From contig CBDCGI010000013.1 of assembly GCA_965216725.1 (NCBI GenBank), forward strand, positions 1-34,973: a stretch of 34,973 nt of DNA. The letters are read 5' to 3'. A model generated the notes under the pieces. That model searched no databases. It was given only the letters and a program-made list of their open reading frames with translations, and was not told the DNA's origin. Both the position numbers and the translations under genes were made by a program. Shown here piece after piece: positions 16,252 to 24,403 of the stretch; the stretch's first letter is position 1; each line of letters opens with the position of its first letter. The stretch comes from JACZUI01 sp965216725 (GTDB lineage Bacteria > Actinomycetota > Acidimicrobiia > Spongiisociales > ZC4RG35).

Positions 16252-16424
16252 ACTCTGTTCTGGCGCACTATCTCCAGGACCTGAGACACATCGATGGTGA
16301 CACCGTCACGATTCCACCACTTCTCCTCGCAATTGTGACAGAAGAAGAAGAGGACCTCGGTCCCGTCGGGTAGAACGTGCTCGATCTCGAGCACATCGGT
16401 TTGTGAGCACTGTGGGCAGTCCAT
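16248..16424 (-). CDS. 58-residue zinc-ribbon protein
   Basis: A short gene starting MDCPQCSQTDVLEIEH and ending VLEIVRQNRV. CPQC (Cys3, Cys6) and CHNC (Cys29, Cys32) form a four-cysteine zinc ribbon, followed by EEKWWNRDG. This layout resembles TFIIS/RPB9-like ribbons with an aromatic residue after the second pair. The stop overlaps the start of the membrane-protein gene in ATGA, and codon use matches its neighbours, which supports a real gene. Function is unknown; it may be a regulatory or RNA/protein-binding module of the envelope operon. Confidence 0.75.
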   Translation of the reverse strand: MDCPQCSQTDVLEIEHVLPDGTEVLFFFCHNCEEKWWNRDGVTIDVSQVLEIVRQNRV

Positions 16425-16472
16425 AAAGCAAAGCGCCGAAAGGGGATGGTCAATGCTACGTCGAGCCGATCC

Positions 16473-16748
16473 CTATTCCAACGAATCCTCCTCGAGAAGC
16501 TTGCCGACGTAGCGGCTCCGCCGCCTTCCTTCCTCCGACCAATACGCATACCAATAGGGCCCGTGAGGGCACCTCGTGCACTCTCGCTTCCCACACCGGA
16601 CCAGCTGCTGTCTCAGACTCACCTCGGGATGGTCGGACGCGACCGCACCCATTGTCTGGAGTTGGGCCCGAGTCAGGATGAGCAAACGTCGCAGGTCGTG
16701 CTCGTCCATCTCCTTGACCGCGTCGAGCACGTCGCGGTCAATGGGCAT
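16473..16748 (-). CDS. DUF6788-like cysteine-containing protein
   Basis: 91 residues from ATG 16748: MPIDRDVLDAVKEMDEHDL, then a helical region, then VRCGKRECTRC and HGPYWYAYWSEEGRRRSRYVGK. The CGKxxC..C-HGPYWY-x-YVGK pattern is typical of DUF6788, a short conserved domain often linked to DNA-binding or mobile proteins. Its role in this operon is unknown. The start overlaps the preceding stop as TGATG, so translation is coupled. A longer in-frame version upstream would run into the DUF3499 gene and is not favoured. Confidence 0.6.
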   Translation of the reverse strand: MPIDRDVLDAVKEMDEHDLRRLLILTRAQLQTMGAVASDHPEVSLRQQLVRCGKRECTRCPHGPYWYAYWSEEGRRRSRYVGKLLEEDSLE

Positions 16749-16969
16749 CAGGCCACTGAAAGCGGTGCGAACAGCCTGGTGACGGTGCGGCGGTCGGTGA
16801 GTGTCCAGCCCTGAGGCGGAGTCATTCTGTCGGAGTGGTCGGCGCACAGCGGGTAGCCGTGCGGCTCAACTCCATTCACGATGTCGTCAAGCCAGACCGC
16901 GCTGTCCTGATAGGAAAAAGTCATCGCGGTCGCGGCAGGCGACCCGCATCGGGCGCAACTCAAAACCAT
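16748..16969 (-). CDS. DUF3499 family protein
   Basis: 73 residues from ATG 16969, MVLSCARCGSPAATAMTFSY, with a CxxC pair, then VWLDDI, EPHGYPLCADHSDRMTPPQGW and TLTDRR. The C..C...A...YxDxxVWL and PHxYxLCxxHxxRxTxPxGW pattern is that of DUF3499, an actinobacterial family that is often a neighbour of the DUF5719 and glycosyltransferase genes. It probably binds zinc through the two CxxC/CxxH pairs. Function is unknown. A TTG at 17002 would add eleven residues, but neither start has a clear ribosome binding site. It is coupled to the downstream gene by TGATG. Confidence 0.7.
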   Translation of the reverse strand: MVLSCARCGSPAATAMTFSYQDSAVWLDDIVNGVEPHGYPLCADHSDRMTPPQGWTLTDRRTVTRLFAPLSVA

Positions 16970-17002
16970 GAGGAGGAACGCTAGGGATTGCCGCGCGGCC
17001 AA

Positions 17003-17365
17003 TCAAGGACTCAACTGGTCACGGCCGGGAACACCAGGCCCAGGGTGCAGGAAGGACGCTCGGTCGCTGGTGACAACCAGGGTCGCCGGGACCTCTTGGA
17101 TTCCCAGGGTTGAGAAGACCTCGGGATCACTCTCCCAGGCCAGCTCGGTGAACCCATCTGCACCTAAGGCATCGGAGAGGGCGTCTCTGGTGGCAGCACA
17201 GGTGGCACACGTGTCGGATGCCAGCAGATAGACGCCAGGGCCCAGCACTCGCTGATCGAAGTGTCTTTCGGGCGGCGTAGTCGAAGTTCTGAGGAACGCC
17301 ACAACGATGCCTGCCACCGCCACCACGGCTACGACCAGCAGCAGGCGAACAGTCAGATCACTCAT
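17003..17365 (-). CDS. Membrane-anchored thioredoxin-like protein
   Basis: 120 residues from ATG 17365. One N-terminal span (LLLVVAVVAVAGIVVAFL) is followed by a short thioredoxin-like domain with DTCATCAATRD (Cys53, Cys56) and a cis-proline loop EVPATLVV (Pro93). The CxxC and cis-Pro support a thiol-disulfide fold facing the outside of the cell; the partner is unknown. It overlaps the end of the DUF5719 gene by eight bases (ATGAGTGA). A TTG two codons upstream is an alternative start. Confidence 0.75.
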   Translation of the reverse strand: MSDLTVRLLLVVAVVAVAGIVVAFLRTSTTPPERHFDQRVLGPGVYLLASDTCATCAATRDALSDALGADGFTELAWESDPEVFSTLGIQEVPATLVVTSDRASFLHPGPGVPGRDQLSP

Positions 17366-18644
17366 CTGCAATGGGCACGCCGAGGCTGATCGCCTTGCCC
17401 AATGGCCGGGATGTCACCCAAAGAGCGATTATGGGCAGATCAGACACCACGGTCACAGCCGGTCGAGCCACGATGTTGAAGTCGTAGGTGATCGAGCTGT
17501 CCGCCGGCACCTGAACACTTGCCGGCGATAGGCCGATGTGGCCCTCGACCAGGACAGTGGCGTCCTCTGACCCGGGGTTGAAAAGGGTGAGACTGGTGGA
17601 TGCCTCCGAAATGGACCCAGCGCCTGGCATCAGCCATCGTGTTGCCGGCCCGTCGGCAGAGCTGGTCACAGCTACAGCTCCTGAATCGTCGATCCGGACG
17701 AAGGCTCCAACCGGTGCCGTCGCCAGGACACGCGCTGCCACAGCGCCGTTCCCCAGGTCGGACAGGTCAACGGACTGCGTACCGTTCCCGGCAAGTACCC
17801 CGGTGGCATAGGCCTCGACAAGCCCGTCTGGCCCATACACGTCGACCTGGTACGTGACATCGACAGCCGTGGGCGATGCGATGGTCAGCAGGCGCTCCCC
17901 CACGCTCGCAGGAACAAGAACGTAGCTGTCCTCTCTCGGGGCCTTTGCGTTCCAGACTGCGCTATCGGTCCCGTTGAAGAATCGCCCAACCGCGAGCACA
18001 TTGCCCTGAACGACCTCGATGACGATGGACAATCGTTCCCGGCCGGGAAGAAGATCGGCGAGATCGATCACCGCGGACGTTCGAGGCTGGACCACGACGT
18101 CGTCCAATGCCTGGTTGGTTTCCACGCCTGATTCTGAGACCGCCGTGATCTCAACGCGTGCCTGGCCTGCGTATGGGTTCATCAACTGAACCTCGAACTC
18201 CTCGCCAGAGAGCGTCGATCCCCCGCCGAGCATCGATTGACTAGCCGGTTCGCCGAGACACGACTCGGCAGACACCGAGTCAGGACCGAGAACTGACACG
18301 GATGAGGATGTGGAGGGCTCACCGGATTCAACCAATGCAGCCGCAACCCCCACCACCGAGAGATCGGATGCGACAAAGGATCCGGGCTCGGCATCTTCGA
18401 ACCCGAACGTCAGAGATCCCGAGGCCTCGCCCGCGGCGAAGCCGGTGACCTGGCCTGCGTCCGCCCCGGCCGACAACAGCTGGATCTGGCTCGTCCGTCC
18501 CCTCCCTTCCTCGACCGCACACACAGCCACCGGGGGCGGGTTGCCGGTGACCGCCGGGCCCGCCTCAGGAGGGTCAGTCGTCGGGACAGCAATGGCGCCT
18601 GCAGACAGAGCCAAGACCAATGCAACCATGAGGAAGGTCCTCAA
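17358..18644 (-). CDS. DUF5719 family secreted protein
   Basis: 428 residues from a TTG at 18644. This start overlaps the stop of the upstream glycosyltransferase gene (TTGA) and has GGGAGG eight bases ahead, so it is preferred to longer readings. A signal peptide (FLMVALVLALSAGAIA) leads to repeated beta-sandwich-like segments with LMNPY, VVVQPRTSAVIDL, ESGEP and LTLFNPGSEDATV motifs. This is typical of DUF5719, a family of actinobacterial secreted proteins that are partners of GT2 membrane proteins. It is probably an envelope component. It lies second in a seven-gene overlapping operon. Confidence 0.75.
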   Translation of the reverse strand: MRTFLMVALVLALSAGAIAVPTTDPPEAGPAVTGNPPPVAVCAVEEGRGRTSQIQLLSAGADAGQVTGFAAGEASGSLTFGFEDAEPGSFVASDLSVVGVAAALVESGEPSTSSSVSVLGPDSVSAESCLGEPASQSMLGGGSTLSGEEFEVQLMNPYAGQARVEITAVSESGVETNQALDDVVVQPRTSAVIDLADLLPGRERLSIVIEVVQGNVLAVGRFFNGTDSAVWNAKAPREDSYVLVPASVGERLLTIASPTAVDVTYQVDVYGPDGLVEAYATGVLAGNGTQSVDLSDLGNGAVAARVLATAPVGAFVRIDDSGAVAVTSSADGPATRWLMPGAGSISEASTSLTLFNPGSEDATVLVEGHIGLSPASVQVPADSSITYDFNIVARPAVTVVSDLPIIALWVTSRPLGKAISLGVPIADE

Positions 18645-21400
18645 GTCCGATACCTCCCGTATCCCATGGCCAAAAGCGAGCCGACGAATATCAGGGCGGT
18701 GACTATCGGCATCGCGCTGCGCATGTCGGTCGCTTGATACTTGGCGCGGCCGGTTTCCGACGACACCGTGGCCCTCCACTCCGATCGGCCCACCGATGGT
18801 CCCCAGCCTTCGGCAGAATTGGCTGAAATCACAGTTCTTCCGGACGCGGCTTCGCCCACGAAGTCCGCCCCGTCACGCTGCCAAATCTCGATCCCTTGAC
18901 TGGCGAGGGGTTCTGCCGCCGGGTTCTGATAAACGACGGCACCGGTCAAGAGCGGTTGAGGAACCAGGTCGAGCTGGGCCTCGAGGATTTCAATGAGGTA
19001 CTCGGGCGCCGGGTCCAAGACGACCCACTCGATGGCGAACTCTGCGAGCAGCGAGCCGGGGCGGAGATCGGATCCGGACGATATCGCGTCAATGGCCGCG
19101 TCAAGGAGGTCGTCGCCGTCGGCAGGCGGTGGAATCCACACCTCATCGAGGGTGGTCCCCTCTCCGTCGAGTGTCCGATACCAGTATCCGGGACCGGGTC
19201 GCGCTTCGCCGGGCACCGCCGACCGGACAGTCGAGATGTAGAGCACCCTTCCCGGGCCGCCCTCGCCGGCAAGCGACGTAGCGAACTCGAGACGTTCGAC
19301 GTCGTTCCCCGGGGCAAGCCCAAGACGACCATCCCCGAGCAGCCCGACCGAATAGACCAGCATCACGGCTGCGGCGATGCCGGCGATCGCCGGGAGTGGT
19401 CGAGACGAAAGCTCGTTGAGGGCCGCCGACACCACCAACGCCGCGCCGAATGAGGAGGCGATCAGCGCTGCCTCTTCTATCCCTGGGCCTCCTAGCCCGG
19501 CATTGACCACTCCTATCGATACCAGTGCAACGACGGCTCCAAGAAGCGCCAGCACACGAGATCGACCTCTGCTGAAAACAGAAGCAACGGTCGCGGCCCC
19601 GATCAGGATCGGCCAGACAACGGGGACGACGACACCCAGACGTCGCTCGGTGTCGAGCATCCAGCCGACGTCGTATCCGACGAAAGTGAGTCCGGCGACG
19701 ACACCAAGAAGGGCGAACGCTGCGAGCAAGAGTCGTGCTCTCCTACCGCCTCTGGCCCTCCACACCAAAGCCAGGGCCGGGGGCAGAAGCACCAGTGGCG
19801 GAGCGAAGCTTCCCAGAACGATGGCCCAGAAAACAGCCGCGCCCACGTTCGACCAGGCCAGGGAGCGCTCACGGCGCCGATGTACGAACAGAGATCTCAT
19901 CGCCCATGGCAGCACGGCGGCTCCGGCGAGGGCGAGCCAGGACCCTCGGCCGGTGGCCAAAGCCGTTCCGGGCCCGGCAAGCAGTACCAGCCCCGCCAAG
20001 TAGCGGCCCGGCCCCCGAAATCCGAGACGCCCGGCAAGCCTCCCCATCCCGATCACGCCTGTCGCTGCCAGACCAAGTGTCAAGAGAGTCCGGGCAGCCC
20101 CTTCGGCGCCAAACCAAAGCAACGACGCGAGCCCCGTTATCCCGACTCCGGGATGAACAGGTGTGTCTGACCCGAGACCGCTCTCGTTCCAGCCGCCAAA
20201 GAACCTGCCCAAGGCGGTGGTTCCCGGCTCGAACGGGAAGTTGAACCCAGCCTCGGGAAGGCCGTTGAAGAGTATGGAGCGTGTGGCGAACCCCAGGACC
20301 AGCATGGCAACGATTGCGCCCCATATGCCGGGGCTCGCCCAGATGCGTTTGCTGCCGCGCACGAGAGCCTGGTCGTCGTCGAACATGAAGAGCAGCCGAT
20401 CACCGAGCTCGGTGCCGATGGCGCGCAGCCTGATGCTTCCTCTCGCTTGGAAGCGGAACAACTCCTCATCACCCACCGCCCTCACTTTCTTTGCACGTCT
20501 GCGCTCGGCCAGGGTCGAGGGCAGATGGATGAGATTCCAACCGGTCGCGGCGGCGAGGGCCAGCAACGGGCGCCAGTTCAGTGTCAGCAGCCCGGCGAGG
20601 GCACCGATCACCCCAACCGCCAGCCCAAAGGGTATGACCCAGGCGAGTGTCAGCGGCCTGTAGGCCTTCAGCATGGCCCGATACCGACCTGCCTGGTCAC
20701 GCCAGCTTGAGCGCTGCGCGCCTATGCGTTGGTGATAGACCTCCGAGGAGGGGACGATCATCACCCTGCCGCCGGCGAGACGGGCTCGCTGGGAGAAGTC
20801 GAGGCTCGCCGATTCCTGAGAGAGACGGGCGTCAAATCCGCGCAGCCCTTGTGCCAAGTCACGCCTTACGAGGACCGACACCAAGGAGACGAAGGCGACT
20901 TCGCGCACCACGTCGTACTGCTGCAGGTCAATCTCGCCCTCGTCGAGGCCGGAATAGGGCTCTCCGAAGACGTCGGTGGCTCCTCCTATGGATTCCAGCT
21001 CACCAGGAGTTCCGGCCACGAGGACCTTGGAGCCGGCAAGAGATGCCTGGTTGCGTTCGGCTTCAGAAACCAGTGCGTTCAAGGCGTCCGGTCGTGGCCT
21101 GGCGTCGGATTGGATGAGCCACAAATACTCGACATCCGACGCGGCGCCGGCGATGGCCGCCTCCAAAGTGTCGACGCGCTCGTGGTCGCCGGCGATCTCC
21201 AGACCCTCGGCACCAACTACCAACACACTCTCGATCGCCCCATACACTTGGCGATCGAGGATGGCCAGAGCTGCTCCCAGATCGGAGCCCTCGACGTATG
21301 AGACGACCACGCGAACCGCGGGAACGCGGTCGGGGGCCTTCTCGAGAGTTGTTTCCTCCGCGGCCTGCGGAGTCGAGACATCGGTCATGCGGGAGGACAT
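18641..21400 (-). CDS. Large membrane glycosyltransferase family 2 protein
   Basis: 919 residues from ATG 21400. A longer in-frame start would overlap the divergent cofD gene and is not favoured. Residues about 25-230 form a GT2 domain: VRVVVSYVEGSDL, YLWLIQSDARPRPDAL (metal/nucleotide-sugar loop), GGATDVFG, FVSLVSVLVRRDL and YHQR. About a dozen spans follow (from LTLAWVIPFGLAVGV onward). A soluble region near the C-terminus (RVLYISTVRSAVPGEARPGPGYW) precedes a final span. It probably transfers sugars to an envelope polymer or lipid carrier. It is first in the operon with DUF5719 and downstream genes, and 42 bases from divergent cofD. Confidence 0.75.
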   Translation of the reverse strand: MSSRMTDVSTPQAAEETTLEKAPDRVPAVRVVVSYVEGSDLGAALAILDRQVYGAIESVLVVGAEGLEIAGDHERVDTLEAAIAGAASDVEYLWLIQSDARPRPDALNALVSEAERNQASLAGSKVLVAGTPGELESIGGATDVFGEPYSGLDEGEIDLQQYDVVREVAFVSLVSVLVRRDLAQGLRGFDARLSQESASLDFSQRARLAGGRVMIVPSSEVYHQRIGAQRSSWRDQAGRYRAMLKAYRPLTLAWVIPFGLAVGVIGALAGLLTLNWRPLLALAAATGWNLIHLPSTLAERRRAKKVRAVGDEELFRFQARGSIRLRAIGTELGDRLLFMFDDDQALVRGSKRIWASPGIWGAIVAMLVLGFATRSILFNGLPEAGFNFPFEPGTTALGRFFGGWNESGLGSDTPVHPGVGITGLASLLWFGAEGAARTLLTLGLAATGVIGMGRLAGRLGFRGPGRYLAGLVLLAGPGTALATGRGSWLALAGAAVLPWAMRSLFVHRRRERSLAWSNVGAAVFWAIVLGSFAPPLVLLPPALALVWRARGGRRARLLLAAFALLGVVAGLTFVGYDVGWMLDTERRLGVVVPVVWPILIGAATVASVFSRGRSRVLALLGAVVALVSIGVVNAGLGGPGIEEAALIASSFGAALVVSAALNELSSRPLPAIAGIAAAVMLVYSVGLLGDGRLGLAPGNDVERLEFATSLAGEGGPGRVLYISTVRSAVPGEARPGPGYWYRTLDGEGTTLDEVWIPPPADGDDLLDAAIDAISSGSDLRPGSLLAEFAIEWVVLDPAPEYLIEILEAQLDLVPQPLLTGAVVYQNPAAEPLASQGIEIWQRDGADFVGEAASGRTVISANSAEGWGPSVGRSEWRATVSSETGRAKYQATDMRSAMPIVTALIFVGSLLAMGYGRYRT
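18653..18658 (-). promoter_or_regulatory. Ribosome binding site deciding the TTG start of the DUF5719 gene
   Basis: On the minus strand GGGAGG is eight bases before the TTG at 18644. The site lies within the last codons of the upstream glycosyltransferase gene and supports the shorter protein. Confidence 0.7.
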
Positions 21401-21442
21401 TGTGAACCGGTATGTGAGTCTGAGCAATATCTGAGGGGTGTG

Positions 21443-22345
21443 ATGCGCGTAGCCGTGCTTTCCGGAGGTGTTGGAGGTGCCCGTCTTGCCAGGGGGTTCG
21501 AGCTCCTCGGAGAAACCGAAACCACAGTGGTGGTGAACGTCGGAGATGACACTTTGACCCACGGCCTCCCGGTTTCGCCAGACATTGACACCGTGCTCTA
21601 CACCCTCGCAGGCGTCGAGGGCCCAGAAGGCTGGGGCCGGGCCGACGACACCTTCATCGCAAACTCCGAGCTGGCTAGTTACGGCCTACAAAACCGATTC
21701 AAACTGGGTGACCGGGACCTCGCACTCAAAATCGCCCGAGCGGCGGCGTTTGCCGAAGGTGAGACCCTCAGCTCGTTCACGGAGAGGATGCGGAGTCTGC
21801 TTCAGGTTCGGTCCGTTGTTCTCCCTGCGACCGACCAACCGGTCAGAACCGAGATCCGCGTCGACGAGGGATGGATTTCTTTCCAGGAGTATTTCGTGAA
21901 CCGGTCGCATGCCCCGTCGGTCCTTGGGATACGCTTCCCTGGAGCCGACTCGGCGAGCCCCGGTCCTGGAGTAATCGAGGCAATGGCCCAATCCGACGTC
22001 TTGGTGATCGCCCCCTCCAACCCTCCTCTTTCGATTTGGCCGATCCTCGACGTGCCCGGAATCAGGGATGCCGTGGCGGCTCACCCGAACACGGTTGCGG
22101 TTAGTCCTCTGGTGGGAGGTGCAGCGGTCAAAGGCCCCGTCGTGCAGGTCATGGCAAGTCTCGGGTTTCCTCCGGGGAATCTTGGAGTCCTCAGCGCTTA
22201 CGACGGCCTGCTCGAGAAACTGGTTGTGCACGTTGGAGACGCCGGGTCGGAGGATGTGTTGGGCGTCGACGTTGTCGAAGCACCAACGTTGATCAAGGAG
22301 CCGGCAGCAGCTCTCCGATTGGCACGAGTCATAATCGAACTATGA
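21443..22345 (+). CDS. cofD: F420 biosynthesis transferase CofD/FbiA
   Basis: 300 residues from ATG 21443. GAGGGG lies four bases upstream, while the GTG at 21440 would be too close. The N-terminus VLSGGVGGARLARGF is the CofD nucleotide loop. VNVGDD, LPVSPDIDTVLYTLAG, GWGRADDTF, SYGLQNRFKLGDRDLA and APSNPPLSIWPIL are family motifs. It joins a lactyl- or enolpyruvyl-phospho-guanosine donor to FO, giving F420-0 or its dehydro form; in actinobacteria the latter is the known route. It overlaps cofE by ATGA. F420 serves redox enzymes in the cytoplasm. FO synthase genes are not in the window. Confidence 0.93.
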   Translation: MRVAVLSGGVGGARLARGFELLGETETTVVVNVGDDTLTHGLPVSPDIDTVLYTLAGVEGPEGWGRADDTFIANSELASYGLQNRFKLGDRDLALKIARAAAFAEGETLSSFTERMRSLLQVRSVVLPATDQPVRTEIRVDEGWISFQEYFVNRSHAPSVLGIRFPGADSASPGPGVIEAMAQSDVLVIAPSNPPLSIWPILDVPGIRDAVAAHPNTVAVSPLVGGAAVKGPVVQVMASLGFPPGNLGVLSAYDGLLEKLVVHVGDAGSEDVLGVDVVEAPTLIKEPAAALRLARVIIEL

Positions 22346-23040
22346 AGCTCGAGATAATCCCCCTAACCGGGATCGGCGTCGTGGAGGAAGGCACCGACAT
22401 CGCCGAGCTCCTCGTTCCGGCTCTTACCCGCAATGGTGTTGCAGACGGCGATGTTGTCGTGGTGACTCACAAGATCGTCTCAAAATCCGAAGGTGCACTC
22501 ATATCCGTCCAGGGCGACGAAGAAGACGCCCGCAGGCAGCTCATCGAATCTGAAGCGGTCTCCATCCTGCGCAGGCGGGGCGACCTGGTGATTGCAGAGA
22601 CCAAACACGGCTTTGTCTGCGCCAATGCCGGGATCGATCGAAGCAACGTTTCCCCAGGCACCCTTCTCTTGCTCCCCGATGACCCGGATAGATCCGCACA
22701 CCGAATCAGGCAACGGCTGGAGAGAGCGACACAACGTCAGCTGGGAGTGATCATCTCGGATACGTTCGGCCGGCCCTGGCGGCGCGGGCTGACCGACGTG
22801 GCCATCGGGATCTCAGGTGTTGAGGCGATCATGGACCTGCGGGGAGAGGCAGACTGGACGGGCCGGCCTCTCGAGGTCACAGAGATCGCGGTCGCCGACG
22901 AGCTTGCGGCCGCCGCCGACCTGGTGATGGGAAAGGCGTCAGGAATCCCCGCTGCGATCGTGAGAGGTTGGGTGAGCTCAGGAAGTGCTGGTCGTGGAAG
23001 CGACCTGGTCAGGCCGATCGAAGAGGATCTTTTCCGTTAG
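22342..23040 (+). CDS. cofE: Coenzyme F420:gamma-glutamyl ligase CofE
   Basis: 232 residues. LEIIPLTGIGVVEEGTDIAEL, VVVTHKIVSKSEGA, VIAETKHGFVCANAGIDRSN and VIISDTFGRPWRRGLTDVAIG are hallmark motifs of the GTP-dependent ligase that adds glutamates to F420-0. The length is that of a stand-alone CofE. The FMN-dependent reductase domain fused at the C-terminus of mycobacterial FbiB is absent, so reduction of dehydro-F420-0 must be done elsewhere if that route is used. It is coupled to cofD by a four-base overlap and converges with the UDP-glucose dehydrogenase gene 13 bases away. Confidence 0.92.
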   Translation: MKLEIIPLTGIGVVEEGTDIAELLVPALTRNGVADGDVVVVTHKIVSKSEGALISVQGDEEDARRQLIESEAVSILRRRGDLVIAETKHGFVCANAGIDRSNVSPGTLLLLPDDPDRSAHRIRQRLERATQRQLGVIISDTFGRPWRRGLTDVAIGISGVEAIMDLRGEADWTGRPLEVTEIAVADELAAAADLVMGKASGIPAAIVRGWVSSGSAGRGSDLVRPIEEDLFR

Positions 23041-23053
23041 CTCACCAATCGCT

Positions 23054-24328
23054 TCATGCTCCGGGGCGGCCAAACCCCCAGTAGTCGAGGCCAGCGGACC
23101 GGACCCGGTCCGGATCGAGGAGGTTGCGAGTGTCGACCACACGATGACCCTTCATGACCTTGGCCACTTGCTCCATGTCGACCTCGGCAAACGCCGGCCA
23201 TTCGGTTGCGATCAGCAGGACATCCGAATCCCGGGCCGCCTCGATGGGGTCCGCAGCCATGCGCAACGTCTCGACCTCCGCTTCGGGGTCGTAGGCGACG
23301 ACGTCGGCGCCATCTGCCAATAGATAATCCGCGATTCGAACCGCCGGCGATTCCCTGACGTCGTCTGTTCCGGCCTTGAAGGCGATGCCCCACATCCCGA
23401 TTTGGCGCCCGTGCAGGCCACCGCCGGCAGCTTGCCGTACCTTTTCCGCAACCCGCTTCCGCTGTTCCTCGTCGGCGACAATCACCGCACGGAGCAAATC
23501 AAACTCGTAGCCGGCATCTTCGGCTACAGAGATCAAGGCAGCGGTGTCTTTGGGGAAGCACGACCCTCCGTATCCCGGTCCCGGTCTGAGGAAATGCGAA
23601 CCGATCCTGTGGTCGAGTCCCATGCCGTTCACGACGTGGAGGATGTCGGCGCCCACGGCCTCAGCCACATTGGCGAGTGCATTGACAAACGTCAGTCGCG
23701 CTGCCAAGTAGGCATTGGAGGCATATTTGATCAGTTCCGACGACGTGGGATCGGTGAGCACCACGGTGGTGTCGATGTCGGAATAGAGGGAGGCGACTTC
23801 AGAAGCTGCATTGTCGTCCCAGGAACCGATCACGATCCGATCAGGGTGGAGAAAATCGTGGACCGCACGCCCCTCGCGGAGGAACTCAGGATGGGACACC
23901 ACATCCGCCTGGCTGCCCAGATTCGCCAGACGCTTACGGAGTGAGGCAACCGTGCCGGGGGGAACCGTTGACTTGATGACGAAGATCCCACCCTCGCCTA
24001 TCGCGTTGGCCAGCTCGTCAACCGCCGAGTTCACAAAGCTGAGATCAGCACGTCCGTCTTCCCCTTCGGGTGTGGGCAGGCAGATGAACGCGAGCTTCGC
24101 ACCTTCAACGGCATCGAGATTGCTTACGTGAAACGAGATGCGACCTTGGATCCTTGCCTCGTCGAGAAGCTCGGCCAACCCCTCTTCGAAGATGGGGACT
24201 CCGCCTTCTGCGAGAATCTTCACCCGTTCCTCATTGATCTCTCCAACTCGCACAGCGTGCCCGAGTCGTGCCAGTCCTGCGGCCGTGACCAAACCCACGT
24301 AGCCGCCGCCGATCACTGCAATGTTCAT
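23054..24328 (-). CDS. ugd: UDP-glucose 6-dehydrogenase
   Basis: 424 residues with the NAD-binding loop IGGGYVGLVTAAGLA (6-20), acidic EIN ending beta-2, ICLPTPEGEDG (82-92), KSTVPPGT (119-126), HPEFLREG (146-153), and catalytic GYGGSCFPKD (252-261, Cys257). The C-terminal domain has GIAFKAGTDDVRESP. It oxidises UDP-glucose to UDP-glucuronate with two NAD, supplying uronic acids or pentoses for envelope polysaccharides. The adjacent LCP ligase and glycosyltransferase operon fit this. A GDP-mannose dehydrogenase is less likely given the sequence pattern. No clear ribosome binding site was found. Confidence 0.88.
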   Translation of the reverse strand: MNIAVIGGGYVGLVTAAGLARLGHAVRVGEINEERVKILAEGGVPIFEEGLAELLDEARIQGRISFHVSNLDAVEGAKLAFICLPTPEGEDGRADLSFVNSAVDELANAIGEGGIFVIKSTVPPGTVASLRKRLANLGSQADVVSHPEFLREGRAVHDFLHPDRIVIGSWDDNAASEVASLYSDIDTTVVLTDPTSSELIKYASNAYLAARLTFVNALANVAEAVGADILHVVNGMGLDHRIGSHFLRPGPGYGGSCFPKDTAALISVAEDAGYEFDLLRAVIVADEEQRKRVAEKVRQAAGGGLHGRQIGMWGIAFKAGTDDVRESPAVRIADYLLADGADVVAYDPEAEVETLRMAADPIEAARDSDVLLIATEWPAFAEVDMEQVAKVMKGHRVVDTRNLLDPDRVRSAGLDYWGFGRPGA

Positions 24329-24377
24329 CAGATCATGGTACGTCGCAGCTCACCGGCAACAACGAATCGCTATCGAA

Positions 24378-24401
24378 ACCCGGGCACGACCGCGGCCGGG
24401 T
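24378..24401 (-). terminator. Possible GC-rich hairpin terminator of the LCP gene
   Basis: ACCCGG (24378-24383) and CCGGGT (24396-24401) form a 6-bp stem just after the LCP stop codon at 24404-24406. The loop is GC-rich and there is no T-run, so support is weak. Confidence 0.3.
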
Positions 24402-24403
24402 GC

